NCBI GenBank assembly: GCA_002717305.1
Contig: PBDH01000048.1
Location: 14,802-32,615, forward strand
Length of the DNA stretch: 17,814 nucleotides
Source: Gammaproteobacteria bacterium
GTDB taxonomy: Bacteria; Pseudomonadota; Gammaproteobacteria; Pseudomonadales; Litorivicinaceae
Direction: 5' to 3'
Numbering within the stretch: the stretch's first letter is position 1; each line of letters opens with the position of its first letter. A model generated the notes under the pieces. It had not been told where the DNA came from. It made no database searches and worked only from the letters and a program-made list of their open reading frames with translations. Positions 1 to 7,014 of this stretch are shown piece by piece. The translations under genes were made by a program, and so were the position numbers.

Positions 1-2946
1 ACCCTGTTTTTCATGGATGACGATGACGTAAAAGGATTCATCATGATTGACAAGAAAAACGCACCAAGTGGCGCACCTGCACGATTGCTTCCGACAAACC
101 CCGATGCCTATTTGCAAACCATCGTAGGAGAAAATGCGTTGGCATTTAGTGAAAAGGTGGACATTGAGTCGAAAGAAGCCCTTGAATTTATGGGTGAAGT
201 CAAGACCCGTCCCGAAAGCGAAGAGCCTTCGTTGCGAGACATTTTTGAAGAGCAAATTGCATTGTTTGAGCAAGCCCTTGAATTTATGGACGAGGGCGAA
301 GACGACGACGAAATTGCCGCACTTCGTGATGCGATTGAAGGGGCGCGTCTCATGATTGACGACGACACCGAAGAGCAAGCCGAGGAAGAAATCATTGAAA
401 GCATCGATGCGATTCCTGACGAAAACGATGAATTAGGACAAGTTTCAGTTGCGAATGACCAAGAAATCCTGCCTACACCTTCAGCGGATGACCTTGAAGT
501 AGAGGAGGTGATTGCAGAGGAAAAAGAAGATGTCTTGGAAGCGGATGTCGACGATTTCGATTTGGATTTAGATGATGCCGAAGACATTGATATAAATGAG
601 ATTGACCTTGACTTCGCCAAAGGAGGTAAGGTTAAAGACAGCAATCTCACCGCTATCCCCATAACGGGAAGTTTAGAAGGTGTTGATGTTAAGAAAGTAT
701 TTGAAGAAGCCCATACGGGACACGAGTTTGGGGAGTACACACGCGACGAAATGGAAGCGATTGGTGAAGCGGAAGGGTTTATATCCAACGCTTATGGAGC
801 GACCTCTTTGCCCAAGAATTTCCCGTGGCAAACGGCTAAAATCATTTCGTCATACGACCCTTATGAATTTGTTGACACATCAATGCCGATTTTGATAGAA
901 AAGGGGTATGACCCTAAAAAATATGCCCTGTCTTTAAACCCCGATTTTGGCAAGAATCCTAAATTGTTGACGGATGTAATTGCTGAAAATAAAGATAGAT
1001 ATTTTGATGTTGTGTTCTTGGTAGAAATATCAGAGGACGAGAAAAAAATGCTTGAAAAAACCTATCCGTATCCCGATTCCTCTCGTAAAACCTCTATTAA
1101 AAAGATTATGGATGGGGTGCGTGGCAGTAACGGAGGGCCATTTACGATAATGGCGATTGATGGGAAGTTGCTTGAACAACGCTCACGGCCATATCCTCAA
1201 GAGATTCCCCTTGAAGTTGAAGCTATGCGTAAGGAGTTTCCAAATGCAAAAATAGCAGTTGAAGATAGGGGTGGGCATATTATTTATCAAGCTACACCAA
1301 CACGAGAGCGTTCCTTCGCTAAAGGAGGAAGGCCAAACCCTACCAAACACATTAAGGTTTACTACTCCGAAGACAATGGATATGGACATTTTTCAAGCGA
1401 AGAGGTAATCGAATCTTCCAAAGATGTCGAAGAGGTGCGAGAAAAGTGGAAGTCCATATTTAATGACAATCCTGACATAAAAAGCTATCAAATCGTAGCG
1501 GTTAAGGCGGACGGGTCAGAAAGAAAGGTTTCGAGCAAATTTCATGGGTTTGCCAAGGGAGGCAAGACGAATGATGTTCGTGCTCTAAGTGATGGGCAAG
1601 AAATACTCGCTAAAGACCTGAAAAAGAGAGCACCACAATTTCGACGGATTATCAAAGAGTTAGGAAAATTCAATACCAAAAATCCAAAAGCGTCTGTTGA
1701 AGAAATATTGGAATTTTTACAAGAGAAAATGTCTTCAATGGAAGGCGATTTTCAAACCAATCTCATGAGGTTATACGTCATACGCGAATTAGATAGAATG
1801 ATTCAGGAAGAGAAAGAGTCGTCAAACTTGGCTCGTGGAGGCAAGACGATGGACGAAAAAGTTTCTGATAAGATTCGTCTATTGCGTAAAGAAGGCAAGC
1901 CTCAAGACCAAGCCATAGCGATTGCGTTGTCAATGCGTGATAAGGGAAAACTTGAGCATGGTGGGAAAGTAAAAGGCTTGGACAAGTATGGCTCTTGGTA
2001 CTATATGGACGACGACGGAAAGTTGTTTTATCAACCTCAAATGGAAGGCCAAAACCGCGCTCCGAAATGGAGTCGAGATGATGAGGAGTGGATAGAGGTA
2101 TCGGAAGAGGCATTCAACTCAAAAGAGCGTAAGCAATTTGAAGGCGATATTCAAAGATTGTTTGGACAAAAGCCAAATTTTAGGCACGGAGGGACGACGC
2201 ACGTTTCTTACGAAATTGTAAAGTCGGAAGACATTGGTTTAGACGCAAAAGAGTTCAAGTATCACGTTTTAAGTTCCCAAGGCAAGACCCTTGGTTGTCA
2301 AACAATGAAGGAATGTCGTGAGGTTATTTCTCTTGCAAAACAAGGCCGAATTGAATTGGCAAAAGGTGGGCTTTTGGACAAAGAGTTCAAATTCGATAAG
2401 AATTTTGTTATCTATGTTCCTTCGACATCTAATGTTGGTGATGTCATTTCTGTTCAAGAAATGGAACAACGAGTCCGTGAGGTGGAAGAATTGGTGGCAA
2501 ACGAATTTGGCGGGTTCACAAAAACGGAAACTGATGGAGGCTACAAAGCATCGTCAGGAGATATTATCGAAGAGGACATTGTGAAGGTTTCGGTCTTCAG
2601 CACTAACGAGGCTTGGGAAGAAAACGAAAAGCGTTTGATAAGAGCAATCAAAATTTGGGCAAAGGAATGGGGCCAAGAAGCCATTGGATTTGAATATGAG
2701 GGCGACCTGTACTACATCGATGCCAAAGGAAAAATGGAAAAAGGAGGCAAGACGATGACACCATCTGATATTGTTGCTCTCTTGACTGACCGCGAAGTGG
2801 CGCAAAAACTTGCAGAAAAGATGATGCAGTCGCTTGAATCACTTGAATATGGAGAAATGTCTGAGCAGGACATGGCAAGAGAGGCGATGCAAGACATTAT
2901 GCACTCTCGTAAGATGCTCACCGAAATCTTAACCTACGAGGCATGA
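1..2946 (+). CDS. Large modular protein with eight Gly-Gly linkers, 5' end open
   Basis: Function not recognised. The frame is open to the window edge (Thr-Leu-Phe-Phe before the first Met at 13), so the true start may lie outside; numbering here is from that Met (977 residues). Residues 1-200 are very acidic and low in complexity (Asp/Glu runs at 94-100, 116-127 and 160-200). The rest is a chain of unlike modules separated by a linker of the form Phe/Leu/Met-x-Lys/Arg/His-Gly-Gly at 201, 435, 513, 606, 647, 723, 782 and 908. The 611-646 module is a short helical unit (EGKPQDQAIAIALS). Module 788-907 is alpha/beta with NFVIYVPST. There is no signal peptide or membrane segment. It overlaps the next gene by 4 bases (ATGA). 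The linkers recall polyprotein processing sites or flexible joints; neither role is shown. It could be a virion-core or non-structural protein. Confidence 0.85.
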   Translation, partial: TLFFMDDDDVKGFIMIDKKNAPSGAPARLLPTNPDAYLQTIVGENALAFSEKVDIESKEALEFMGEVKTRPESEEPSLRDIFEEQIALFEQALEFMDEGEDDDEIAALRDAIEGARLMIDDDTEEQAEEEIIESIDAIPDENDELGQVSVANDQEILPTPSADDLEVEEVIAEEKEDVLEADVDDFDLDLDDAEDIDINEIDLDFAKGGKVKDSNLTAIPITGSLEGVDVKKVFEEAHTGHEFGEYTRDEMEAIGEAEGFISNAYGATSLPKNFPWQTAKIISSYDPYEFVDTSMPILIEKGYDPKKYALSLNPDFGKNPKLLTDVIAENKDRYFDVVFLVEISEDEKKMLEKTYPYPDSSRKTSIKKIMDGVRGSNGGPFTIMAIDGKLLEQRSRPYPQEIPLEVEAMRKEFPNAKIAVEDRGGHIIYQATPTRERSFAKGGRPNPTKHIKVYYSEDNGYGHFSSEEVIESSKDVEEVREKWKSIFNDNPDIKSYQIVAVKADGSERKVSSKFHGFAKGGKTNDVRALSDGQEILAKDLKKRAPQFRRIIKELGKFNTKNPKASVEEILEFLQEKMSSMEGDFQTNLMRLYVIRELDRMIQEEKESSNLARGGKTMDEKVSDKIRLLRKEGKPQDQAIAIALSMRDKGKLEHGGKVKGLDKYGSWYYMDDDGKLFYQPQMEGQNRAPKWSRDDEEWIEVSEEAFNSKERKQFEGDIQRLFGQKPNFRHGGTTHVSYEIVKSEDIGLDAKEFKYHVLSSQGKTLGCQTMKECREVISLAKQGRIELAKGGLLDKEFKFDKNFVIYVPSTSNVGDVISVQEMEQRVREVEELVANEFGGFTKTETDGGYKASSGDIIEEDIVKVSVFSTNEAWEENEKRLIRAIKIWAKEWGQEAIGFEYEGDLYYIDAKGKMEKGGKTMTPSDIVALLTDREVAQKLAEKMMQSLESLEYGEMSEQDMAREAMQDIMHSRKMLTEILTYEA
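613..2751 (+). repeat. Eight Gly-Gly linker repeats between modules
   Basis: Seen directly: FAKGGK, FAKGGR, FAKGGK, LARGGK, LEHGGK, FRHGGT, LAKGGL and MEKGGK, at residues 201, 435, 513, 606, 647, 723, 782 and 908 of the first protein. Positions beyond the Phe/Leu/Met, the basic residue and Gly-Gly vary. Spacing is irregular (41-234 residues) and the sequences between are unrelated, so this is a recurring joint rather than a tandem repeat. Most copies use the codons GGA GG(N). Confidence 0.85.
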
Positions 2947-3455
2947 ATTACAAAGTAAAGTCACGCTATCAAACCTTTTACGAGGGCGCAGACCCCGAAG
3001 AGGCTTATCAAATGTTTGCGACCCTAAAGAAAGGGGGAATGACAAACATCAAAATGACTCCTGACCTTTCTGCTAAAGGGTTCTTGGGGGACTTTGTGGT
3101 CTTGAAAAACAGGCTTATTTTCAACAACGACTATGCCGCAACTCTTGTGAACGAGTACCTTGGAAGGTATGAAACCCCTATTGAGTTGGTAGGCAAAGAA
3201 ATCATTGTTTTGAACGACAAATTTGTTGCAAAAATTGTATATTTGACGAAGGAATTGTTCAAAAAACCTGCTGAAATAACTAAACTTGCGAAAAATAAAC
3301 TTGGTATTACAAATGATGTAAAAAAGTATCAAGTTTCCTTGCAGGGGGGTGAAAAAAAGCACATATTTGCCTTCTCCAAAGCCGAAGCGATAGCACAGGC
3401 CAAGAAAACAACTGACAACAAAATTCTAAACGTCAAACAACTACAAGATGGCTGA
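2943..3455 (+). CDS. 170-aa protein with one Gly-Gly linker and a C-terminal alpha/beta module
   Basis: Function not recognised. The start overlaps the previous stop as ATGA. It carries one LKKGGM linker at residues 28-33, the same type as in both flanking genes, followed by a region beginning TNIKMTPDLSAKGFLGDF. Residues 126-165 (from KKYQVSLQGG to LNVKQL) form a short beta-alpha-beta-looking unit. It resembles in pattern the two repeat units near the N-terminus of the next protein (strand, Gly turn, strand ending in Ala-Phe/Thr-Ser, helix rich in Ala, final strand). There is no membrane segment or signal. It overlaps the next gene by 8 bases, so the three modular genes are probably translated together. 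The shared linker and module suggest a common assembly or a family that grew by domain shuffling. Confidence 0.8.
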   Translation: MNYKVKSRYQTFYEGADPEEAYQMFATLKKGGMTNIKMTPDLSAKGFLGDFVVLKNRLIFNNDYAATLVNEYLGRYETPIELVGKEIIVLNDKFVAKIVYLTKELFKKPAEITKLAKNKLGITNDVKKYQVSLQGGEKKHIFAFSKAEAIAQAKKTTDNKILNVKQLQDG

Positions 3456-5409
3456 CAAAAAACTTGCTCAACTCCGTACTCTCTTTGCAAAAATGCCTGA
3501 AGGCGCGGGAAAAGATGCCGTAGCAAAGAAGATTGCAAAATTGGAAGCGTCCCAACCGAAGGAGGTTGTGGAAGTCAAAGAAGAGGTGAAGGTCGAAACA
3601 AAAAAGGCCAAAGCACCACGCAAGCCAAAAGCGACAAAATCTGCAAGCGGAAAAGAAAAGCGTCACGTCTTTGAAAAAGAAGTCGAAGGCGGAAAAGAGG
3701 TAAAGGTTGTGATGGCAACGTCTCCTGAATTAGCGAAGGAAGCTATGCAAGAGTCGGGTTTTGAGTTTGTGAAGACAATTACTCGCGGTCGTAGCCCGAA
3801 AGAAGGATTTATTGCCACAGGCAAGGCAAAAAAAACGAAAGCCAAAACACCTGAGAGGGCATCTAAAGCCACGAGAGAGTCGATGGCAAAGGATGCGGGT
3901 ATGACCGCTGAAAAAGCCGAGAAAGTGGCCTCAAAGGTCGCCTCTTCAAAAAAGAGGGGGCGTAAGCCAATGGACAAAAAAGCCTTCCTTTTTGAAATGC
4001 CCTTGAAAACCCAAGCGGGTAAGGTGAAAAGAAAGGTTGTCACCGCCACAAGCGAGGCATCAGCCATCAAAGCGGCGGGGAAGAACTACACGTTGGTCAA
4101 GGAACTTGAGAAAGGTGAAAACCCGAAAGTAGGCGTTCAACCAATCGAAGGCTTTGTTGCCCCTGCGCCGAAAAAGCGCGGTCGTAAGCCAAAGGCAAAA
4201 ACCTTGGAGGAGGTAACCGAAAAGTCAGAGGCTATCGGTGAAGGAATTGGGATTGCGAACAAGGAGATTGGCGACCAATTAAGGGACTTGGCGAATGGAA
4301 TGATTTTAGAGATGGAGGAAAAGGTCGATAGTCTAATGGAGGAATTAAAGAAAGTGTCACGCCAATTAAACGAATTGGGCAGGGAGGTATTTTATTTAGG
4401 CACAGAAGCAGATGGCAAAAAGATGGCTCATGGAGGAACAACGCACGAAAAAATCAAGATTTCTGATTCAGACATGAAAAAACTTCATGAAGGAAAAGAA
4501 GTAACGATTTCAGGAGTCACCTTGGATTTTGGTCACGGAGGTCAAACACCTGCCGACGTTATGAAGGGATTGAACGATTTTGCAATGTTCGCGTTGAACT
4601 TCCCGCCCAACTTTGTGAGTGACGCATTTGATGGCAACCAACACTTGATTCAAAAGTTCAATGACTTGTATGATAGAGTAGGGTCTGATGCAGTTGTGGT
4701 CAAGTTTTATGCTCAATTAGATGGAGGGAACAAAAGAAGATTGCAAGAGTATATCGCAGACGTTTACGCCGATAAGATGGCAGATGGTGGTCGTGTAGGA
4801 GATAAAGATTTTGTGTTAGACAACTATTACGTTATTGTTGACAAAGACGATTATGAAGAAGGTATGACAGACCAAGTTGCGAGTTGGAATAGTTTTGATT
4901 ACGGAGAGAGCAATAAAAGTTTTTCATCAAAATCTGCTTTGATGGATTTCATAAAAGAAGTCATAGACAGAGATACAAGTGAGGATGATACAAAGGAGAG
5001 CAATTTCGATATTGAAAGTGATGAAGATGGCACTACTATTAACTATGGCGTATTGTGCAAATACGATAATTTAGGTAGGGGGAGATATGGCAATTATGAG
5101 AAAGCGACTCGTGAAGAAATAGAGCAATGGAAAAAAGGAGATTTAGAGCTATTTAACGTTGGTTTTACATTTAAGGTCAAAGTATTCGAGCCTCGGAAGA
5201 GGGCAGAATTTGCTCACGGGGGTAAAACACATCGCCAAGGCTACGACGACAAGTTGGATGAAAGTCTCGCAATAAGGAGAGGTGCAGGACGCTCAAAGCA
5301 ACAAAGCCGTAAAGACCGACGCGATGAGAGTGCGGCAATGGAGCGTTCTATGGGACGTAGGAAGTATTCATCCGTAGGCACTATGGACATTGATGACCGA
5401 ATGATTTAA
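3448..5409 (+). CDS. Modular protein with two AT-hook-like motifs and four Gly-Gly linkers
   Basis: 653 residues, function not recognised. The N-terminal third is strongly basic (Lys/Ala/Pro-rich). It has two copies of a roughly 50-residue unit (72-121 and 178-236), each followed by KKRGRKP (168-174 and 242-248), an AT-hook-like minor-groove DNA-binding motif. Residues 270-312 are predicted coiled coil (EMEEKVDSLMEELKKVSRQL). Then come MAHGGT (326), FGHGGQ (361), MADGGR (444) and FAHGGK (588), separating unlike modules. The C-terminal 60 residues are Arg/Ser-rich with a twofold DES...R...GR pattern, ending near SSVGTMD. A DNA-condensing or genome-associated virion protein is a reasonable inference from the charge and AT-hooks. 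A regulator is also possible. The stop overlaps the next start (TAATG). Confidence 0.82.
   Translation: MADKKLAQLRTLFAKMPEGAGKDAVAKKIAKLEASQPKEVVEVKEEVKVETKKAKAPRKPKATKSASGKEKRHVFEKEVEGGKEVKVVMATSPELAKEAMQESGFEFVKTITRGRSPKEGFIATGKAKKTKAKTPERASKATRESMAKDAGMTAEKAEKVASKVASSKKRGRKPMDKKAFLFEMPLKTQAGKVKRKVVTATSEASAIKAAGKNYTLVKELEKGENPKVGVQPIEGFVAPAPKKRGRKPKAKTLEEVTEKSEAIGEGIGIANKEIGDQLRDLANGMILEMEEKVDSLMEELKKVSRQLNELGREVFYLGTEADGKKMAHGGTTHEKIKISDSDMKKLHEGKEVTISGVTLDFGHGGQTPADVMKGLNDFAMFALNFPPNFVSDAFDGNQHLIQKFNDLYDRVGSDAVVVKFYAQLDGGNKRRLQEYIADVYADKMADGGRVGDKDFVLDNYYVIVDKDDYEEGMTDQVASWNSFDYGESNKSFSSKSALMDFIKEVIDRDTSEDDTKESNFDIESDEDGTTINYGVLCKYDNLGRGRYGNYEKATREEIEQWKKGDLELFNVGFTFKVKVFEPRKRAEFAHGGKTHRQGYDDKLDESLAIRRGAGRSKQQSRKDRRDESAAMERSMGRRKYSSVGTMDIDDRMI
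4423..5226 (+). repeat. Four further Gly-Gly linker repeats
   Basis: MAHGGT, FGHGGQ, MADGGR and FAHGGK at residues 326, 361, 444 and 588 of the AT-hook protein. Compared with the first gene, His replaces Lys in three of four. HGGTTH also occurs at residues 725-730 of the first protein, so the linker passes between genes. Confidence 0.8.
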
Positions 5410-5624
5410 TGGCACGAAGTAAAAAACAAAGAGGTGCGTTAGCATCCGCAATCACGTTTGGCTTTTTCATGGGTGAAGCAATCATTCACTACAACATGGG
5501 TCAAAAGGCAGACAACCCTGACCATTCATTTGAATTGCCTCCATTGCCTGAACTTGGTAAGATGGCGTTGGTAGTAGGTGGATTCAGTATTTTAAGCGGA
5601 GCAGTTATTGGGTTGGTGGATTGA
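5409..5624 (+). CDS. Small two-helix membrane protein
   Basis: 71 residues, not recognised. A basic N-terminus (ARSKKQRG) precedes a hydrophobic helix at about 10-28, a short polar loop (KADNPDHSFELPPLPE) and a second helix at about 52-70 ending next to the C-terminus. This is a hairpin membrane protein with no enzymatic motif. It shares the stop base with the upstream gene (TAATG) and is the last gene before the promoter/dyad at 5613-5676. It could be a virion membrane protein, or a holin by size and topology, but nothing specific supports holin. Confidence 0.75.
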   Translation: MARSKKQRGALASAITFGFFMGEAIIHYNMGQKADNPDHSFELPPLPELGKMALVVGGFSILSGAVIGLVD

Positions 5625-5642
5625 TGTGAATAATTAAATTTG
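5613..5642 (+). promoter_or_regulatory. Bacteroidota-type promoter candidate
   Basis: TTG at 5613-5615, 19 bases, then TAAATTTG at 5635-5642, matching the -33 TTG and -7 TAnnTTTG consensus of the Bacteroidota housekeeping sigma factor. It sits at the end of the 71-aa gene and would start transcription about 40 bases before the ATG at 5689. The -33 box lies inside the upstream coding sequence. The -7 box overlaps the dyad at 5626-5676, so a repressor bound there could block it. Confidence 0.5.
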
Positions 5643-5676
5643 TAATCGATTGTATTATCGATAAATTTACATTCAC
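5626..5676. repeat. AT-rich imperfect inverted repeat
   Basis: Three nested complementary blocks: GTGAAT/ATTCAC (5626-5631 with 5671-5676), TAAATTT/AAATTTA (5635-5641 with 5663-5669) and ATCGAT/ATCGAT (5645-5650 with 5657-5662). The loop is TGTATT, with small bulges of three bases or one base between blocks. That gives 19 pairs in total. No T-tract follows, so it is not a typical terminator. Its place over and just downstream of the promoter suggests an operator, a leader hairpin or a replication-related site. Confidence 0.65.
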
Positions 5677-5688
5677 AATAATTCACCT
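5671..5688 (+). repeat. 18-base intergenic element, copy 1
   Basis: ATTCACAATAATTCACCT ends immediately before the ATG at 5689. It contains two direct ATTCAC units 10 bases apart. A second copy at 11763-11780 differs at one base. Both copies lie at the start of the window's two largest pre-gene gaps. Confidence 0.6.
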
Positions 5689-6039
5689 ATGGCAAAATTT
5701 CCCCATGAGTTCACGATGAAAAAATACAATCTCATCGAGACTGACCTAAATGAAGATTCATACGACGCACTCCAAGATTTTGAAAAATATCTATCGCACC
5801 TTCAAGATTTGAAAGGCAAAGCGGGGGACGCTTGGACTATGAATCAAGAGCAACAAAAGAAAATAAATCGACTTTCCCGTGCAATTTGTTTGGAAATCGA
5901 GTACATGGTCGAGGATGCCCCTGAAGAAGAAAAGGCCGATACGAAGCCTCAAGAAGTTGAAATTGTAAAAGAAGCCCCCCAACCCGAAGCACGAGAACAA
6001 GATGCTTCCGACTCTCCATTCAATATCTTTGGATTCTGA
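5689..6039 (+). CDS. Acidic 116-aa protein of unknown function
   Basis: Not recognised. Residues 1-80 are a soluble, probably helical region (YDALQDFEKYLSHLQDLKG, then EQQKKINRLSRAICLEIEYM). Residues 80-107 are an acidic, Pro-containing linker, and the protein ends in the hydrophobic SPFNIFGF. An acidic tail with a terminal aromatic motif recalls the C-terminal tip of phage single-stranded-DNA-binding proteins. The rest shows no OB-fold pattern I can recognise, so that comparison is weak. It is the first gene after the promoter at 5613-5642, and it overlaps the next start as TGATG. Confidence 0.72.
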   Translation: MAKFPHEFTMKKYNLIETDLNEDSYDALQDFEKYLSHLQDLKGKAGDAWTMNQEQQKKINRLSRAICLEIEYMVEDAPEEEKADTKPQEVEIVKEAPQPEAREQDASDSPFNIFGF

Positions 6040-6707
6040 TGAATGGTTTTATCTCATTAAATCAACTTGCGTATGGTCAACCGACTATTGAAGAGCGGAT
6101 GGCAATCGACCACGGGACGCAATTCGAGAAGTATGTAAAGGTTTTTGAAAACGACCCATATCCTGAAAATGTTTCAGCCGAGGCGAAGGCAGAGGTATAT
6201 GAGGTGGTCTCAAAAATTGAAAAATTGGTTAATGAAGAGTGGCGAAAAAGATGTTTTTTTATTGATAAGCAGTTGGGAAAATATTTGAGTGGATATGCTC
6301 AAAAAGCAGGAATGAGGCAGTTTAAATCTATTTTTGAACAGGTCAACGATTTGTATTTAAATTCTTTGATTTATCGCATCAAATACCACTACAATCGAAT
6401 CCGACCGAATCCACTTGCTTACTATTTGAATATTTCACTTACTTCAGCAAACACACGGACAGGACATACCCCCTCCTATCCATCGGGACATACGCTTCAA
6501 GCACATTTTTTTTCCAAACTCATTAGTGATGTTATGAATGTCCCTTGGAGTGATGACGCAACTCGTGAAGTAGCGGCATCCCGAATGTCTTTAGGCATTC
6601 ACTTTAAGTCAGACAATGATTTTGCAGTAAAAATTTCAGAGTATCTTACCCAAACGGAAGAATATCAAATTTTAGTAGATAATATTAGAAACGAACTTAA
6701 TGTTTGA
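6039..6707 (+). CDS. PAP2-superfamily phosphatase
   Basis: 222 residues with all three signatures of the type-2 phosphatidic acid phosphatase / class A acid phosphatase fold: K-x6-RP (K115, R122, P123), PSGH (148-151) and SR-x5-H-x3-D (S181, R182, H188, D192). In the family the PSGH and third-motif histidines perform phosphate-ester hydrolysis through a phosphohistidine intermediate. There are no clear membrane helices and no cleavable signal, so this resembles the soluble acid-phosphatase branch rather than membrane lipid phosphatases. The substrate is unknown: lipid phosphate, nucleotide or undecaprenyl pyrophosphate would all suit a membrane-containing phage. It overlaps the next gene by 8 bases. 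Confidence 0.88.
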   Translation: MNGFISLNQLAYGQPTIEERMAIDHGTQFEKYVKVFENDPYPENVSAEAKAEVYEVVSKIEKLVNEEWRKRCFFIDKQLGKYLSGYAQKAGMRQFKSIFEQVNDLYLNSLIYRIKYHYNRIRPNPLAYYLNISLTSANTRTGHTPSYPSGHTLQAHFFSKLISDVMNVPWSDDATREVAASRMSLGIHFKSDNDFAVKISEYLTQTEEYQILVDNIRNELNV

Positions 6708-6870
6708 AAGCTACAAGTCACAACCTGATTTGTCCCCTCAACAGAGAATGAGCATTTGCAAAAAATGCCCACTCTATGATGCAATGTTTGGCAGATGTAG
6801 AGAGTGCGGTTGCTTTTTAAGGGCTAAAGTTCAACTTGCCGCAGAGGAATGTCCTAAAGGAAAATGGTAA
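6700..6870 (+). CDS. Small Cys-rich zinc-ribbon-like protein
   Basis: 56 residues beginning MFESYKSQPDLSP; the ATG lies inside the end of the PAP2 gene (8-base overlap). The body has ICKKCPLYD, then GRCRECGCFLRAK, then EECPKGKW at the C-terminus. It therefore has CxxC, CxxCxC and one more Cys, enough to hold one or two zinc ions. The same pattern, ending in Cys-Pro-x-Gly-Lys-Trp, is familiar from short uncharacterised proteins of many tailed phages of diverse hosts. No function is established that I can name. The stop shares its last base with the next start (TAATG). Confidence 0.8.
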   Translation: MFESYKSQPDLSPQQRMSICKKCPLYDAMFGRCRECGCFLRAKVQLAAEECPKGKW

Positions 6871-7013
6871 TGAGCGCAAAAGCACAAAATTTTTTTAATA
6901 ATTCGCTGATAATTTTTGGTTCTGCTTTAGTTGTCGGTGCGCTTCTCATTCAATTCAGAAAGAAGGACTCGCTTTTGGTGCAAGAAGTTTCTCGTGAGAA
7001 ACAAATGGTTTGA
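6870..7013 (+). CDS. Small single-pass membrane protein
   Basis: 47 residues, MSAKAQNFFNNSLIIFG at the start, one hydrophobic helix at about 12-28 and a charged C-terminal half (FRKKDSLLVQEVSREKQMV). There is no recognised family. The call rests on the TAATG coupling to the zinc-ribbon gene, on a clear membrane segment with basic residues after it, and on its stop lying one base before the best start of the resolvase gene. Without it there would be an unexplained 145-base gap in an otherwise gapless operon. Confidence 0.65.
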   Translation: MSAKAQNFFNNSLIIFGSALVVGALLIQFRKKDSLLVQEVSREKQMV

Positions 7014-7014
7014 C

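Noticed and set aside
108..788. Long open frame on the minus strand, Ser-rich
   Set aside because: It mirrors the Asp/Glu-rich codons of the plus-strand gene, has no motif, and every supported gene is on the plus strand.
613..5226. Exact adenovirus-protease sites at the Gly-Gly linkers
   Set aside because: Adenain sites need Met/Ile/Leu four residues before the cut (M/I/L-x-G-G); here the hydrophobic residue is usually one position further away, so only a general Gly-Gly resemblance is claimed.
5409..5624. Holin
   Set aside because: Two helices and small size fit, but no lysis gene lies next to it and small membrane proteins are common throughout this genome.
5626..5676. Dyad as rho-independent terminator of the first operon
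   Set aside because: AT-rich stem with bulges and no T-tract after the right arm; it overlaps a promoter match instead.
6931..7014. N-terminal extension of RusA from TTG at 6931
   Set aside because: It overlaps the coding frame of a coupled 47-aa membrane protein and adds a basic stretch unlike RusA; GTG at 7015 fits the family length.
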